Shown here: one piece after another, positions 33,990-56,704 of the stretch
Position numbering within the stretch: position 1 is the first letter of the stretch
Layout of the letters: each line of letters opens with the position of its first letter
Assembly: GCF_018320785.1 (NCBI RefSeq)
Contig: NC_054886.1
Coordinates: 32,657,732 to 32,721,731, forward strand
DNA length: 64,000 bases
Direction of reading: 5' to 3'
From: Cheilinus undulatus
Lineage: Eukaryota; Chordata; Actinopteri; Labriformes; Labridae
The notes under the pieces: generated by a model
Database searches by the model: none
Told to the model about the DNA's origin: nothing
Seen by the model: only the letters and a program-made list of their open reading frames with translations
Position numbers and translations under genes: made by a program

Positions 33990-36570
33990 GAAACGTGTGA
34001 CATCTGTAAGATTTTGTGATGTTTGTGTTAAAGCTAAGACAGTATCATACTCACTTAAATCACCTTTTTTGTCATTCTGATGCCTGGTTTGAACCTAAGC
34101 AGATCACCCTGTGCCTAAATGTACTGTTTCCTGCCATGTGATTGGCTTATTAGATGTTAGCATTGATGAGCAGTTGAACAGGTAGAACTAATAACATGTT
34201 GGTGAGGGTTTGCATGAAAAAAACTTTGAGAAGCAAGCCTAGGCTGCTCTCTTGTGGATAAAACGTGCAATAACGGTGGTGTCTAAATCATCTTTCACAT
34301 AGCTTTTCTACTCATCAATTGCATCTTGTTCTTTTTGATACTTCATAGGCATTTTGTGTGTTCACATCTAGGAGTAAGTTGTCCTGATTCTTGTTAGAAT
34401 GGGGGCTACAGGGCTCTCCAAATGGGGGTTTTCCAGAGGCACACATATCAAACCAAGTGTTACGGGAAGTCCCCTGAAGGGCCATGCAAGTCATCTGCAG
34501 GATGGCTGCTCAAGCGCCAAACAAGAGTAGAGATGCCAGGAGTTTCATCATAAATAAGATTTGAAAATCATAACCATGCAATACCTTATTTGATTTACTT
34601 TCAATGCATTAGGTTGTTTTTCCCCACTAATGCTGTTGCTTCTGTTTACATAAACATCGCTGACGACTGCTGATGACACATCAGGAACCTGAGGGGTTTG
34701 TAGGAATTTGAGGGTAATTTTGTACAGTGCATTTTCACCACAACCCCTATCTCGGCAGCTGAATAGCTCAGTGGTTTACATTGCTGACTGTGGTGTGGGG
34801 GATTGGGGGTTCAAATCCCAGTCAGAGCACAAGTGTCCATGGGCAGGGTCCTTAACATCAGAAACACCAGTCCCAAACATAACTTGCCGCTAAACATTGC
34901 AAAGTTATTTCAAGAGACAAGAGGACACTTGAAAATGAAGGGTTGGGCTACAAGTTAGAAATAGGACTGAACCTCAGTCATAATTTGGCCAATTTATATT
35001 TTTTATGTAGCCCAATTACACAATAATCATTAAAATTTTATTGACAAGGTTAAGAACAAAAATTGCTGCCCTCACAGAAGATTAAGTAAAATTTGCTACA
35101 TCTAAACTTGAAATAAAGCAGAACTTTCAATTTCAAGTGGAAGCTATAAGCCAAACAGCAGACCACTCACTTAAGTACACCCTGCTACTTTTTTCCTGCC
35201 TTCAGCTTGATAAAACTGTTTGGCTAACTGTTGGGACTTATTTTTCCTGCACATTTTAGATGCATTTCAACATTGCTTCAACTTAAACACAGTAGCTTTA
35301 CATTAAAAATGTTTCTTTGCAGCATAAACGTGAAACTAATATTGTTATTGTGGTGAAATTACTCAGGCATTTTGTTCAGATGTTATGCTAAACTCTGAAA
35401 GTGTTTAAGCTGTAAACAATTCCCATGAGATTTGTCTTTTATATTGAACCACTCATTTTTGATCACTGCTAGCTTCTTGCATAAAGTAGCTAATTTTTCC
35501 GATAATTAGTTAACCACAATAATCGTCCATTTAAAGTACTGAATTCCCACAAAGTTCCTCTGCTTAAACATTCACAGGATTGCAGGGAATTTCATGAAAC
35601 ATGCTGATAACTTCCTGGGGAGGCATCCCCTAACCCTTTTATTACTTGTGCCTGGCTTTTACCTCATTTATCCAATGCATTAAGCAGGGTTTCTTTCTGT
35701 GGATGTGATGCTATATGGACTAAAAAAGGTTTGACAACTGAAAGCTCAGAATACATACAGATGTGGTCTGGGATGCATTGATCCAGACCGGACGGGTGGT
35801 GTCGACGTAACGCATACAGACACAGTTAAGACTGCACTGTCAACTGATGCGATCTGCTGGATTCCCCTAGTAAACAAAAGTCATAGCTATATTTATGTCC
35901 ATTCAGCCTCAAATTACAGCTTTTTAGAGATAAGAATAATTTTGTCTAATGTTTCAGCTCCAAAATGTCTTTACATTTGGTTTTGCCTTTTTCTGTCTTT
36001 GAAACAGCAAAATGAAAGGAAACTGGCCCTGGCTTTTAGGACCGGTTTATCTGTGACTAACCTGTAACTCCCTTGTACCTTGCCTTTAATAGAGTAGTTG
36101 ACCTAACCAGTACTCTACACAATTCATTTGCTCTACTGATATCACCATGTGCTTTAAAAGCATATTGATAACAACAATAGTGAGAAAAGCAGTTAAGCCT
36201 CGTAGCTCAAGGATTCACTACACACCGCATGTAGGGGTACCAAGCCATGGTAAGAGAGCCACAGAAAAGATGCATGGGCTGTTTTCAAAAGAAGAGGGAC
36301 GTGGAGTTCAGATATCAGGTTGTGACTGACGCTAGGTTGTTGATGCTATGGACAAACATTTAAAATGCAGTCACTTCATATAATGACCAAAACGGATTGA
36401 TGGTGTAGAATGTAAAACGGATGTTATTTTTATGAACAGATAGTGTGCTAGCTCTTTGCCCACCTTCTCCTACAGGCTGAATACTCATGTATCTGTAGAA
36501 AGCCCTCTAAGGGTTACCAAATAAAAATGATCATGTAAACAAAAGGCGAGATTGCAGACCCCAGGAGCAA
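33990..36570. other. Interval between convergent coro2a and anp32b
   Basis: No exon is seen on either strand. It contains a tRNA-like SINE fragment at 34751-34860. Most of the rest is AT-rich, without clear repeats or conserved coding signal. Confidence 0.5.
34751..34860 (+). mobile_element. tRNA-derived SINE fragment
   Basis: A-box-like TAGCTCAGTGG at 34764-34774 and B-box-like GGTTCAAATCC at 34808-34818 are spaced as in a tRNA gene. The arms do not form a good cloverleaf and non-tRNA sequence follows, so it is a SINE head rather than a functional tRNA. Confidence 0.55.
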
Positions 36571-36581
36571 AATGTTAAGAT

Positions 36582-36587
36582 TTTATT
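36582..36587 (-). terminator. anp32b: Possible distal polyadenylation signal of anp32b
   Basis: TTTATT on the plus strand is AATAAA on the minus strand. It would end a 3' UTR of about 1.85 kb that includes the GA and CRE-like repeats. A nearer AATAAA on the minus strand lies at 37591-37596 and would give a UTR of about 0.85 kb. Confidence 0.4.
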
Positions 36588-36740
36588 TACAAAGTCCTTT
36601 TTATGTGTGCTGTTTTTTCTTTGTTTTTTTCCTTTAACTTACAGAAAAGTAAAAAAAAAAGAACAACAAAAGAAAACCAAACTAGTCAGTGTAAGTGTGA
36701 TGGATCAACTGGATCTCTCTAAGGAGCAGAAAGAAACAAG

Positions 36741-36750
<10 letters not shown>

Positions 36751-36785
<35 letters not shown>
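36751..36785. repeat. (GA)n microsatellite in the anp32b 3' UTR region
   Basis: About 16 uninterrupted GA units on the plus strand (CT in the anp32b transcript sense). Confidence 0.95.
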
Positions 36786-36984
36786 GTTGAGAGAGAAACA
36801 GAGTCTCCAGACAGCCATACAAAATTAAACAAAACAATTTCTCTGAAAAAATATTTCTTTAAAAAAGCTCTGTTGGCAAAAAAGAGAGAGAACACAGTTT
36901 GCCCTGAGCGTGCTCGACCTCGAGGGGGGAATTTGGGGGTGGGATGGGGTTAGGTTTATTATGTGGATGCCAGTTCATGAATTT

Positions 36985-37385
36985 AAATGTATTTGATGAT
37001 GTCACAGAGGAGAACTGTGATGTCATTAAAGGAATGGTGATGACATCACAGAGCCTATCAGGAGAACGGTAATGTCATCACAGAGTCTATTAAAGGAATG
37101 GTGACGTCATCACAGGAACAGTGATGACATCACAGAGCCTATCAAAGGAACAGTGATGACATCACAGAGCCTATCAAAGGAACGGTGATGAAATCACAGA
37201 GACTATCAAAGGAACGGTGATGTCATCATAGAGCCTATCAAGTGAACAGTGATGATGTCACAGAGCCTATCAACGGAACGGTGATGATGTCACAGAGCCT
37301 ATCAAGGGAACAGTGATGATTTCACAGAGCCTATCAACGGAACGGTGATGATGTCACAGTCTATCAAAGGAATGGTGATGTCACA
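36985..37385. repeat. 31-32 bp minisatellite rich in CRE/AP-1-like palindromes
   Basis: About twelve units of the form CAGAGCCTATCAAAGGAACG followed by GTGATGACATCA. Each carries TGATGACATCA, TGATGTCATCA or a close variant; one unit (near 37100) contains the perfect CRE octamer TGACGTCA. It lies in the distal 3' UTR or downstream flank of anp32b. Confidence 0.9.
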
Positions 37386-38445
37386 GCTGCTTGGGATGTT
37401 AAATGTGGACATTTGGATGAGGTAAAAGGGAAAAAAGGTGGTTAGGAGAAAGACGGTTTGGTTTTAGCCGCATCAAAAGTGCTGTTACGCCCAGTCAGCA
37501 GTTGCATCAAAACTGAAATTTTGTTTCTACATTTTTACAAAATAATGAGTCCATGGTCTTTAAATGACTTTTGGAAGTGTGAATAATTATTTTATTTAAA
37601 AAAAAATTGGTTTAATTAAGTTTATATTGCAGAGTTTCAAAAAAGCCTCTTTTCAATGGTTGTGTTTTGCCTGAAACCCTAAAAAAAAAATCAACTCAAT
37701 CATCTTTGGTGGCTTTAATGTGAAATTTTGATCACTTACATGTGGTCTACGTTGTTCAAATGAACAAATAGTCCAGCATATTTTAGTTTAAAGCTTATTG
37801 ACATTGAAGTCTCTGGATTATCTCAGATTTTAATGGTTTAAATATTTGCAAGCTGAAGCTTTTGGTTTTAGTCAAAGTGGATATTTAGGGGGAAGCAAAT
37901 CTGATAAATCTCAGGGGAGGTTCAGGTATTTTCATTCTAAATCTGTTTCTAGCCCTAGAAATTCATGGATGGTGCTTTTCTTGGCAAAACAAAAATGCGT
38001 AACGGAATATTTTTGTGATTTTGTTTGTTGGACAGAGAAGGTGAGACATTAAGATGTTTATTACTACTCTAAGAATTTTGTTAATGGCCATTTTCACAGT
38101 TTTGAAGGTTTATGGACAGACATCAGTTTGGGGGGAAATGGTCTCTGCTGTTGTGTAATATTTCAGTTATTTGTATTTTAGTCAAATAAATGTGATTTTT
38201 TTTTAATGAGGGGGTGGAAGTGGTCAGCAGTTGTTTTTGTCAAGAGAGGCTCATAAAGAAGCAGTGGAGGGTGGGGTGGGGGTGGGGTGTCCAGTTTTGG
38301 AAGCGTATGCAGCCCAACGGACCGCTGAGTGAGGGGGGAGGTGTCAGATAAAGCGGGCGAGCGTTGGTGGGGGTTGGGGGAGGAGGTCATGTAGGGGGAG
38401 GGAGAGGTGAGAGGTCGAAGGGTTTTTCAGGGTATCTGAGGGTTT

Positions 38446-47700
<9,255 letters not shown>

Positions 47701-47830
47701 TTTTCTCTGATTTTTGTCCTGAGTTTTGGTCTCTGCGATGCAAAAATACTCTTGTTTCTGCGCGATCCTCTCTTCAGTATCAACACGCGGACTAGCGAGA
47801 AGCTGGATACAGTACAAACGGTGGACTTCC
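47701..47830 (-). promoter_or_regulatory. anp32b: anp32b 5' UTR and promoter region
   Basis: The DNA just upstream of the anp32b ATG is CpG-containing (CGCGATCC, CACGCGGACTAGCG) and has no TATA box. ACTTCCGG (47826-47833) and ATCCGGATG (47891-47899) resemble ETS-type sites, common in housekeeping promoters. The transcription start is inferred. Confidence 0.45.
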
Positions 47831-48178
47831 GGTTGTAACTTTCAAAATAAAACTCGCCAGCAAAACTGAAACGTAACCGATGTTTTTTGAGATCCGGATG
47901 TAGCCTTTATGATGTATGGTGGAGTGACCAGGACAAAAATATTATTTATTTGTTTGATTAGTTTATCTGTTTATTTTTGCTAAATTGCTTTATCTACAAT
48001 CTCATTATTTTTCTTCAAGTCATAGCTCTGAGTCAGGTACATAATGTCAATGGGTGGATTAAAAAAGCTCACTCTGTTACACTGCATCAAATGGCAATAT
48101 TTATATTTAAAATTGTAAATTTACTGTTAATGTTAATAAAACATAATGCAATGTTGTTAATCTCATAAACCCTAATTT

Positions 48179-49202
48179 CAGGGGTCATCAAGTACATCTG
48201 CACAAGGGCCGGATTTAGTCTTAACAGAAACTCTGGGGGCCAGACTTTCAAATACACAAAAATTAAAAGAAATATTTATATTATTTTAGTCATTATCAGT
48301 GAGATCAATCCTTGTTATCTATAATGCAGCAGGCCACAAGGAGAAAGGCCTGACAGCTGAATAGGCTGGACCCCCGAAAATCACAGAGTGGGCCCTCCCC
48401 AGTTGTCATTTAGCACCAATATTAACCACTTTTTTGACACTTTTAACCCTTTTTTGATACTTTTTGCCCCCTTTTGCTGCTTTAATACAATTTTTGAAAG
48501 ATTTTCACCCAATTTAAAACACTTGTCATGCATTTTTTATCCCCTTTGTGACACTCTTATCAATTTTTGCCACTTTTCTATTTTATTCCACTTTTTGACC
48601 CCTTTTTATTACTTTTCTCAACATTTTTGCAACTTTTAAACCAATTTTTGGCGCTTTAAACTCATTGTTGATACTTTTGCCCCTTGTTGCCTTTTTTAAA
48701 CAATTTTTGAAAGATTTTAACCCAATTTAAAACACTTTCCCGGCACGTTTTACCCCCTTTGTGACACTCTTTTATCAATTTTTCCACTTTTTAACCCCTT
48801 TTCATTACTTTTTTGCACTACTTTTTTGTCATTTGTAACCAATTTTTGATACCTTTGTGCCTTTTTCCTCATTTACCATTTATTTTTTGGCCACATTTAA
48901 CCTCTTTTCACCACTTTACCTGGTCATTTTTGCAGCACGACTGCCAACCTTAACCCTTTTAAAATACTTACTAATTATGACAGTAAATCTCTGAAAAAAA
49001 AAGCCTGATCAAATGTTAAGTCATTCAAAAACAATTTCAATGTTATTTGTTGTGGAATTTAACAGCTGCAGACATTTAAAGCCAAAAGATTCTCTTAAAA
49101 TCTTCTTTTCCTACTTTTCTGAATTTAATGATTTTTCGGGGGCTGGACAGGAAGCTTTGGGGGGCCTGACGTGGCCCCCGGGCCACCAGTTGATGATCAG
49201 TG
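48179..49202. mobile_element. hAT-like element with T-rich interior
   Basis: The left end CAGGGGTCATCAAGTACATC, then GCACAAGGGCCGG, is partly matched inverted by the right end, whose complement reads CACTGATCATCAACTGGTGG then CCCGGGGGCCACG. The interior contains the T-rich repeat (48415-48960). The target duplication is not obvious. A second left end of the same family is at 63945. Confidence 0.55.
48415..48960 (+). repeat. T-rich degenerate repeat inside an hAT-like element
   Basis: Words TTTTTGACACTTTTAACCC, TTTTTGCCACTTTT and CAATTTTTGAAAGATTTT recur. Two longer sub-blocks (near 48450-48550 and 48670-48760) repeat each other, including AAGATTTT..ACCCAATTTAAAACACTT. Confidence 0.75.
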
Positions 49203-49328
49203 CTGTGTTTCATTAACAACAGAACATTAATAACAATGATGAAACTGAGAAATTATACCATTTCATTACAACAAAAACATCCCATTTTGAATTTTATGGC
49301 AGCATCTCAAAAAAGTAGGGAAGGGGGC

Positions 49329-49359
<31 letters not shown>

Positions 49360-49650
49360 CTGCATGGGCTTGGGAACACCTCCAGAGATCATCATCTGTT
49401 CAACATAGTTGGCCATGTCATCCACAAATTCAAGTTGAGGCTGTAACATTCAAAGAAAGAAGCCATATGCCCACACGATACAGAAATACCGGTGTCTCCT
49501 CTGGGCCAAAGTGGATTTAAAATGGCAAAATGGCATACTGTTAAAAAAAACAAAAAAAAAAACAAAAAAAAAAAAAATCATTTTGGAGACTATGGTTGTG
49601 ACTGCACTCTGGTTTAATTCGTATTTCACACATGGTCCCATCTTTTTTGG
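49200..49650. mobile_element. Tc1-like fragment
   Basis: GATGAAACTGAGAAATTATACC, then GCAGCATCTCAAAAAAGTAGGG, and finally CCCATCTTTTTTGGAATTAGAG are pieces of the 9230-10327 family. It is internally deleted and carries two A-rich tracts. Confidence 0.6.
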
Positions 49651-51939
49651 AATTAGAGTCATACATTGTCCCTTTACCAAAAGATTAAAATAAAATAAAA
49701 TTGAATTTAAAACCGTTACCTGTGTTAGAACTGTGCTGTAGTTAGGTTGAAGTGAAGTACGTTGATTTTAATGCCAATTCCTTGTCCCTCTGCCACATTT
49801 CCCTATTATTTTTTAACAGGAAATTAGAGCTTAATCAACATTGTCTTCAAATATCAAAACTATTTGTAAAACTTGATTTATTGCCCACCCTAACTCGAAG
49901 CTGCAGTTTGCTGCTTTTTTAAAATGTATACATTTAACCATACTTATACAATATTCTTGTCCATCTCCATTTGTAATCGCAGATATCTGTGTTGTGTTAA
50001 CTTCTACATTTATTTTTTAGGATAACCACTCTACTTCCGGTACTGCTCTAGTTCCTTCCGTCACACTTGACGGAGCGCCACGAACAAGTGAAACGTTCCC
50101 GTGGCGTGTGTGGAAAGTGGGTCAAACCGTTTGTTGCCTTTAATACACCACAGAAATACCAACTTTATGAGATTAAGTTACGCACTCAGTGTTTGACATC
50201 ACGTATCTATACGGACAAAAATTGACAAAATTGACATGTTTTTTTGTTTTATTTTTCAAATAAAATTAAGGTATATTTATTTACTTTAAGAGAAAAATAG
50301 ACAAATATAAATTACACGCTGTTTAAAGAATAAAATCTACTCTAAGTTAACAAAAACGTATACTCTGGGGTTTTGGTAAACATGCTTGGATTTATATGTT
50401 TTAAAGGAACACTCCGCGTGAAAATGCCACCACTCCACCCTTTATTGTGCTTTTAGAAAAGAAAAACGACTTTAGTGAGATAAACTAGGGCGACATAATG
50501 TCCGACTTCCTGCAGAGCATTTGAACGCCTCGGTGTTGCTTTGGTGAAAGGCGGGAAAACATGACTCCACAGCGCCTCTGGCGGCCATCTTGGTTTGTTT
50601 ATACACAAAAGCAGCACCCCGTCTTTAGAGGAATGCATTTAATAACATTATGGCAAAACGAGTCGACTTAACGTTGTTAAATCTGTTTTTGTTAATTGTA
50701 CACTGTAAAATTTTTTGGTTTATTTGACAGATTTACTTTTATTTTCTCTGCCTTGAGATTTGTGAAGATTGGATAGTTTTTTTTTTTAAATTCAAAATAT
50801 GTTGACGGAACACCAAGTATATTACAAAAGCAAACATTTAAACATGAAACCTAGACAACATTTTAGCTGCTACATTGATCACAACCAGGAGTGTGATAAG
50901 GTTGATACTCCTATCCCTCATTTACTTGAAAAACATGTCACCAGGGGCAGACCTCTGACTAGTAGGCCCCCTGAACTCATGACTAACTTAAACCTTTTTC
51001 CTGCACCACCCTGTCCTCTGACAGTTTGAAATTTTAAGGGGTTTACACACTCATTAATTGTGTGAAATATAAAGTAAAATTGTCCATGTTATAATGGCAT
51101 TAAAGCTTAAAAATAAAATGTAAATTTTTGTGTGAATTATATATATTTTTTTCATTTTCATTGAACATCAAAACAAGTCTTTTGGTGTAAGTTTTTTTGT
51201 TTTTGTTTTTTTACCAATTATTTTAGAATAATATCATACAAATATATTAACAAATAAACACATTTGGTTGGTAAAACATGAAAAAAAGAACCCCAAAAAA
51301 GAAAAATATTCCAAAATGGATATGCAATGTATTTTTTTCTTTGAGAAAATTATTTGAATACATTTTTTGTAAATAAACTGTATTTTAAATTTCTAGAAAT
51401 AACCTTTATGCTTTATACCCATCTATCTAGAAATATTATATACGTATTTTTTAGTTAGACGTGCAGACAGTCCACTTCCTGGTGTTGGTATTTTGTTTGA
51501 TGCTCATTTTTGTTCACAACAGCTCATGTAATGTACTGCAAAATTGCACACTTTTGCACTACACCAAGCAGATATAAGCTTCTGTTTATTGATCATCCTG
51601 GTGAATTCTTTCTGTTTGCTGGAGAAAAGTGGAAAGAGCTTGTCTCTGATGTCCTTGTATAAAGGGCCGGTGGTGGGACAGTGTTTCTGCCTCCTGTTGG
51701 CTGCAGTGGGTGCAGTGTCTTTTGTGAGATCCAGCTTCCTGTATCTACCTATCTATCTAGGAGGAACAGAATGGAGTCTCATTGTCTGTGGTGTTATAGT
51801 GTTAGTTCTTTATTGTCATTACATTGTAGTTCATCTTCACGACAAGCAGTTATACATACAGTGGTCTTAGATAATATCATCGTCCAATACGAGGAGAGCA
51901 ACAGTTAGAGTTAGTATCACAGCTAGGTTTTTCCATTGA

Positions 51940-52030
51940 CCACGGCCCCTTCCCCACACCCCCCCAAAAATATCCCCATCCCCAATACCCCCCCCATCCC
52001 TTAATCCCCCCCCGCCCTCCCCTCCTCCAC
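51940..52030. repeat. Poly-C tract with G-quadruplex potential on the minus strand
   Basis: At least seven runs of four or more C occur within 90 bases, several of them seven or eight long. The complementary strand therefore has many G4+ runs separated by short loops. Confidence 0.8.
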
Positions 52031-53214
52031 ATCATCATACACCAATGTTTTGACAATCCTCAAAAATACGCCACAGGTGCCGAACCAATAAACAGGATGC
52101 GGGCATAAATAAATAAATAATTAAATAAATACTTACATTACATAAATAAATAGCAACAAGGTGTGTATATACTCACATACACACATGTAGCTCACCAGGG
52201 TCTATAGGCAGAGGGGCTATTTTATACAGCCTAAAGGCATAGAATATCATGTAACACAGCCACGGGTCGGACCAAGGCCACATCAGAACATCCTGAATCA
52301 TACTGGAGAGTGGTTTATGTCTTTGAAGCAAAGCAGCCCATACAGCAGGAGTCAACTCAGGTCGACATAAGTGGATGGGGCTTAAAAGTACCCAGTATTT
52401 TCAGTTCTAAATTTAGCTAAAACAGCGCATCAGTTCAACAAAAGGAGTAAAAAATACATGAGAAACAAAAATGACATTTTTAGAACCGTGAGATCTGAGG
52501 TACCTGTTCACATTAAAAAAAAAAAAAGATTTGGTCTCAAGTCACTTAAAAAACACATTGCACTGGCCAAGAAATTGACAATTTCTTCTTGTAAACTTAT
52601 GTTCTGAATAGATTAAACAAACTTGGCAGAACAAAAAAAAAACAAAAACAAAAAAAAAAACAAAAAAAAAAACAGTTTTACTGTAATGGTGCCTGTTAGC
52701 AGATTTGAAGGAAAACCTAGCTGTTCCTCCATTTGCACTTTGTGCCAAACTAAGATAATCTAATCTAGCTAGTTTAATATTTTCTTATGACTATGGCATC
52801 AGTCTACTTGTCTCTTACCAAGAAAAAATGGTTGCACATTTCCCAAAAATTGTTATTTTAAACATACACCAAGGCTACCCATGTACCTTTTTGTAGTCTT
52901 AATGCAGTGCTAAGCTAACCAGCTAGGGGCCTTAGCTTAATATTTACTAGCACTGACTAAGATAGCATGGCTTTTCCTTCCTGAAAATCTAGAGCTATTT
53001 TTTGACCAGCACATTAAAATCTGAGCCACTGGCTCTCAAAGGCTAGCTGGTTCCTCCTTTTTTATGCTAAGCCAAGCTAACAATCTGCTAACCCTGGTTT
53101 AAAATGATCCTAACAGACAATACTGTGGTACCAACATTCTTTTCCAATCGCTCCCAGGAAACTAGTTTTCTTTACTCTATACATATATTTCTGTATTTAC
53201 CAGAATTTTCAGCT

Positions 53215-54345
53215 ATTCTCTCAAACACCATCCAAGACTGTATCAAGGGTTCTAGAATAGACCAAAGGTTTCAAAGGGTATCAATGGTTCTAGAGTTTAG
53301 TCAGCATTCTTGAATGGATCAAAGGGTTCTGGAATGAACTGACAGTTTTAGATTGACTCAGTGTTCTAGAATGTATTAATATTTCTAGAGTGTACTCGGG
53401 GCTCCAGGATGAATGACAGAGTTCTGAAATAAATGGCTGATTCTAGAACTGACACAGTGTTCTGAAATGTATCACAGGTTCCGGAACGTAACGAGGGTTT
53501 TAGATTGTTGGAATGGTCCTAGAAGTGATTCAATGGACCTAGGATGTTCTGAGGGTTCCAGGATGGATCGAGGGTTCTACAATGTATCGATGGTTCTAGA
53601 AATGACTACATGCTCTGGATTGTTCTGAGGATTCCAGGATGCGCGGAGGGATCTTGTTCAAGACTGTATCGTGGGTTTCAGAATGTATTGAGGGTTTCAG
53701 AATATTGACAGTTCAGGAATGTATTGAGGGTTCTATGATGAAACACATTGTTCTGGAATGAACTGAAGGTTCTAGAAGTGACTCAGTGTACCGGAATGTA
53801 CCAAGGGTTCCAGGATGTGATGAGGGCTCTCGACTGTTTGAATGGTTCTTGAATGTTTCAGTGGAACTAGAATGTGCTGAGGATGAATCAGGTGTTCTAG
53901 AACGTATTGATGGTTCTCAAATTGACTTAGTGTTATTGAATGTTGCTATGGGTTTTAGAACGTAGTAAAAGTTCAAGGATGCATTGAGGGTTTCAGAATG
54001 CAACAAGGGTTCTAGAATCCATTAAGACTTTTAGAGTGTCTAGAGGGTTCTAAAATGAAATGGTGGTTCTAGAATTGACTCAGTGCCCAGGGTTAGGATG
54101 TGTCAGTGATACCAAGAATGTAATGATGGTTCTAGACCGAATGGTTCTAAAATGTATCAATGGTTCTAGGATGGGCTAAGGGTTTCAGAGTGGATCAAGG
54201 GTTCTAGAATATACTAATGTTTATTGAATTGACTACACGCTCTGGAATGTTTTGTGGGTTTGTGAATGCATCTATTGTTCTACAGTGTATCAAGGGTTCT
54301 AGAATGAATCTATGGTTCTAGAATGGACTGAAGTGTTCTAGAGTG
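53215..54345 (+). repeat. Degenerate TTCTAGAA minisatellite, array 2
   Basis: Words GGTTCTAGAATG, GTATCAAGGGTTCTAGAA and GGGTTCCAGGATG recur with a period near 19-20 bases, heavily diverged. Same family as 22985-24010 and 56705-58410. Intergenic. Confidence 0.9.
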
Positions 54346-56704
54346 TAGAATGAGGCTGGTTTGCTGGTTCCTGAATCCATTAATGCTAAGCTAGGTTAAC
54401 CAGCATTGGTTTGAGCTTAAGGTGTACTGTATAGACACAACATTGGTATCACATCTGTCATCACATTACTGGGAACAAAGAAAAGCCACTTTTTAAGAAC
54501 TATTATTCTGGCTGGTGGATTCGTTTTATAATATCTGGGCAGATGCTAGCTGTATTCCACTTTTTCCAGTCTCGACATTCTGCTAAGCTAATAGGTTGGT
54601 ACTAGCTGTATGTAAATGGATGGACATGGTGGTTTTTAAAACTGGCTGTCATTAAAATATCTATCGACTCCCCAGTATCATTTGGTGATCAGAGAGAAAA
54701 AGGCTTTCCTTGAAATTTCATACTATTTGACTACAAACCCCACAAAATGTCCTCAAAGGAGTTATAAGACGGAGCAAGCATCCAAACCAATCAATGAGAT
54801 TATTTTAACGTTATGGGCTGCTTTGCTTCAGAGAAAGACCGAGACAGGAGCGTTGGTGTGCTGGTTTGGTTTGCAGTTTGATTGGACAGTCTGAGAACGA
54901 CACTGAAAGGAGACTCAGGCGGATAACGTGGCCGAGGTCAGACCTCATTAAGGTGAAAAGGGAAAACAAAGAGTAACACTGTACAAGTCCCTCATTGAGG
55001 TTAGAATGCATGTCGCCATAGAGGGCAAATCAGCACAAAATAAAGAGAAGAGCAACAAAACAATTCTGACATTTAAGGTGCAAATAAACATCATTTAGAA
55101 GGTCAAAAAGGTCTTAAAGCACTTTGTAATTCAAAGAGGAGTGCTATACAAATATAGCCTAACAAATTCAAAAGAAAGAAAGAAAACTGCTGAATAAAAA
55201 ATGAAGAGTACCAGGCTCTCTGCAGCGTGAGAAAAAGCCAGCAGGACTAATTTTTCTTTTTGTTCCACAACCATTTCAAACTGCAGACGTGAAGCGGTTC
55301 AGTTGCATGCAGCTCACAGACTTTCCACAGGCGGACCAAAAATATTTTAAAAAATCAGGATTCAGACTCAGAACACAGACGAAACAGAGAAAATCAAAGA
55401 AAAAACACTGAACACAGCATTATTTCAAACCCCCGTCTTCTACAACGACCTGTAACAGCTACAGAGGAGATAGTGAATGTAGAGAGCAGGGAGCGGCGAT
55501 TATCCAGGGTTATTTTAGTTTGTGATAGACTGTTTTCTTGTTATATGGGGCAAAGAAGACAAAGCTCTGTAAATAGACAGATTAATAGATTTAGATAGAT
55601 TGTAATGGTTACACAGCTTGACAGATGTCTTTTACAGTTAAATATGTCTCCTATTGAACTGGTTTATTGTTGGATAAATATTTATTGCCTGTTTAGAGTT
55701 TATTGTCTAATGATACTTTGTATATTGTTTAAAATGGAATCCCTGTGTTCCTTTTTTCTGTTGCAGTTTTCAAAAGTTTCCTTCCTTCAACCAAATATCA
55801 TAATCAGTGTCTTCTTTCTGCTGCTGGCCTTGAATATTATTACTAACATATTCAACATATTCAGCAAAAACCTGCACATTATGACCCACGCTGTAGCCCT
55901 GACCCTTGGATTTACATATATCCCTACCTTCAACACAACATAACATTATTATAACAATTATTATTTTGTTATGGACACTTTGACATCACCACCAGGTGGG
56001 TTGTGATTACAAACAAGAATTCAGAAAACTTCAGAATACAAAACTAAAACATCTGCCTGTTTGCAAACTCTTTTTTTGTAAATATGAGCAGCACTAGGAG
56101 GAAATACAGGAATGTTAAGCGAAGAGCTAGCTGGTAAGCCAAATCCGGCACATTAGCATTAGCCATGCTAGCACAAATTCCTGCTGTTGCCTGTGACGAT
56201 AATTGAGGCTTTGGTAGAAGAACCCTTGGTCTTTTCATCAGTGGTATGTAATTTAATAGAAATAAACTCCTTGGTAAACTTGTCTTGATGCTAACTACAG
56301 CCAACAGCTAAAGCTAAACTAGTATCCTGTAGCCTGATGTTGAGATGGTCTGCATCTATCAGGGACAAAAGCCCAACACTTTGGTTTTTACCACTGTGTT
56401 GCCACTATGTATTGGCTGAAGGACATATGGATAATAAAGAACAACAGATAATGGACGTTTAGGGTCTTTAAAAAGAAGACTCCCCCTACTGCCTCTAATG
56501 AACACTGCTGATACACATATTCAAGTTGGTAGAACTTTGGTGGTCTGTAATACACACAAGGGAACTGGCACGGCCGACTGTTACCACCAATGACAACCGC
56601 TTACAAACCCAACAGATACTGTCTGGAACTCAAACCTTCATATAATAATAGCTCAAGATAAACCCCAAATAAGGGACTCCAAAGTGGTCCAGTTCCTGTG
56701 GGAA
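54346..56704. other. Intergenic, no gene recognised
   Basis: About 55100-55165 (AAAGCACTTTGTAATTCAAA, then GTGCTATACAAATA) looks like an L2-type LINE 3' end. An open frame at 55605-55943 is AT-rich and hydrophobic without family resemblance. I see nothing else. Confidence 0.45.

Larger units (their letters stand above)
47834..53214. other. Intergenic region left part, no gene recognised
   Basis: Apart from the listed repeats (hAT-like 48179-49202, Tc1-like 49200-49650, C-rich tract 51940-52030), I see no exon. A 108-codon open frame at 51544-51870 is hydrophobic but has no recognisable family, and its 3' part (TTCTTTATTGTCATTACATTG) looks like a fish retroelement tail. Several poly-A stretches occur (49330, 49545, 52630). 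Confidence 0.5.

Noticed and set aside
51544..51870. 108-codon hydrophobic open frame
   Set aside because: No recognisable domain, no promoter or splice signals, and the 3' part looks like a retroelement tail.
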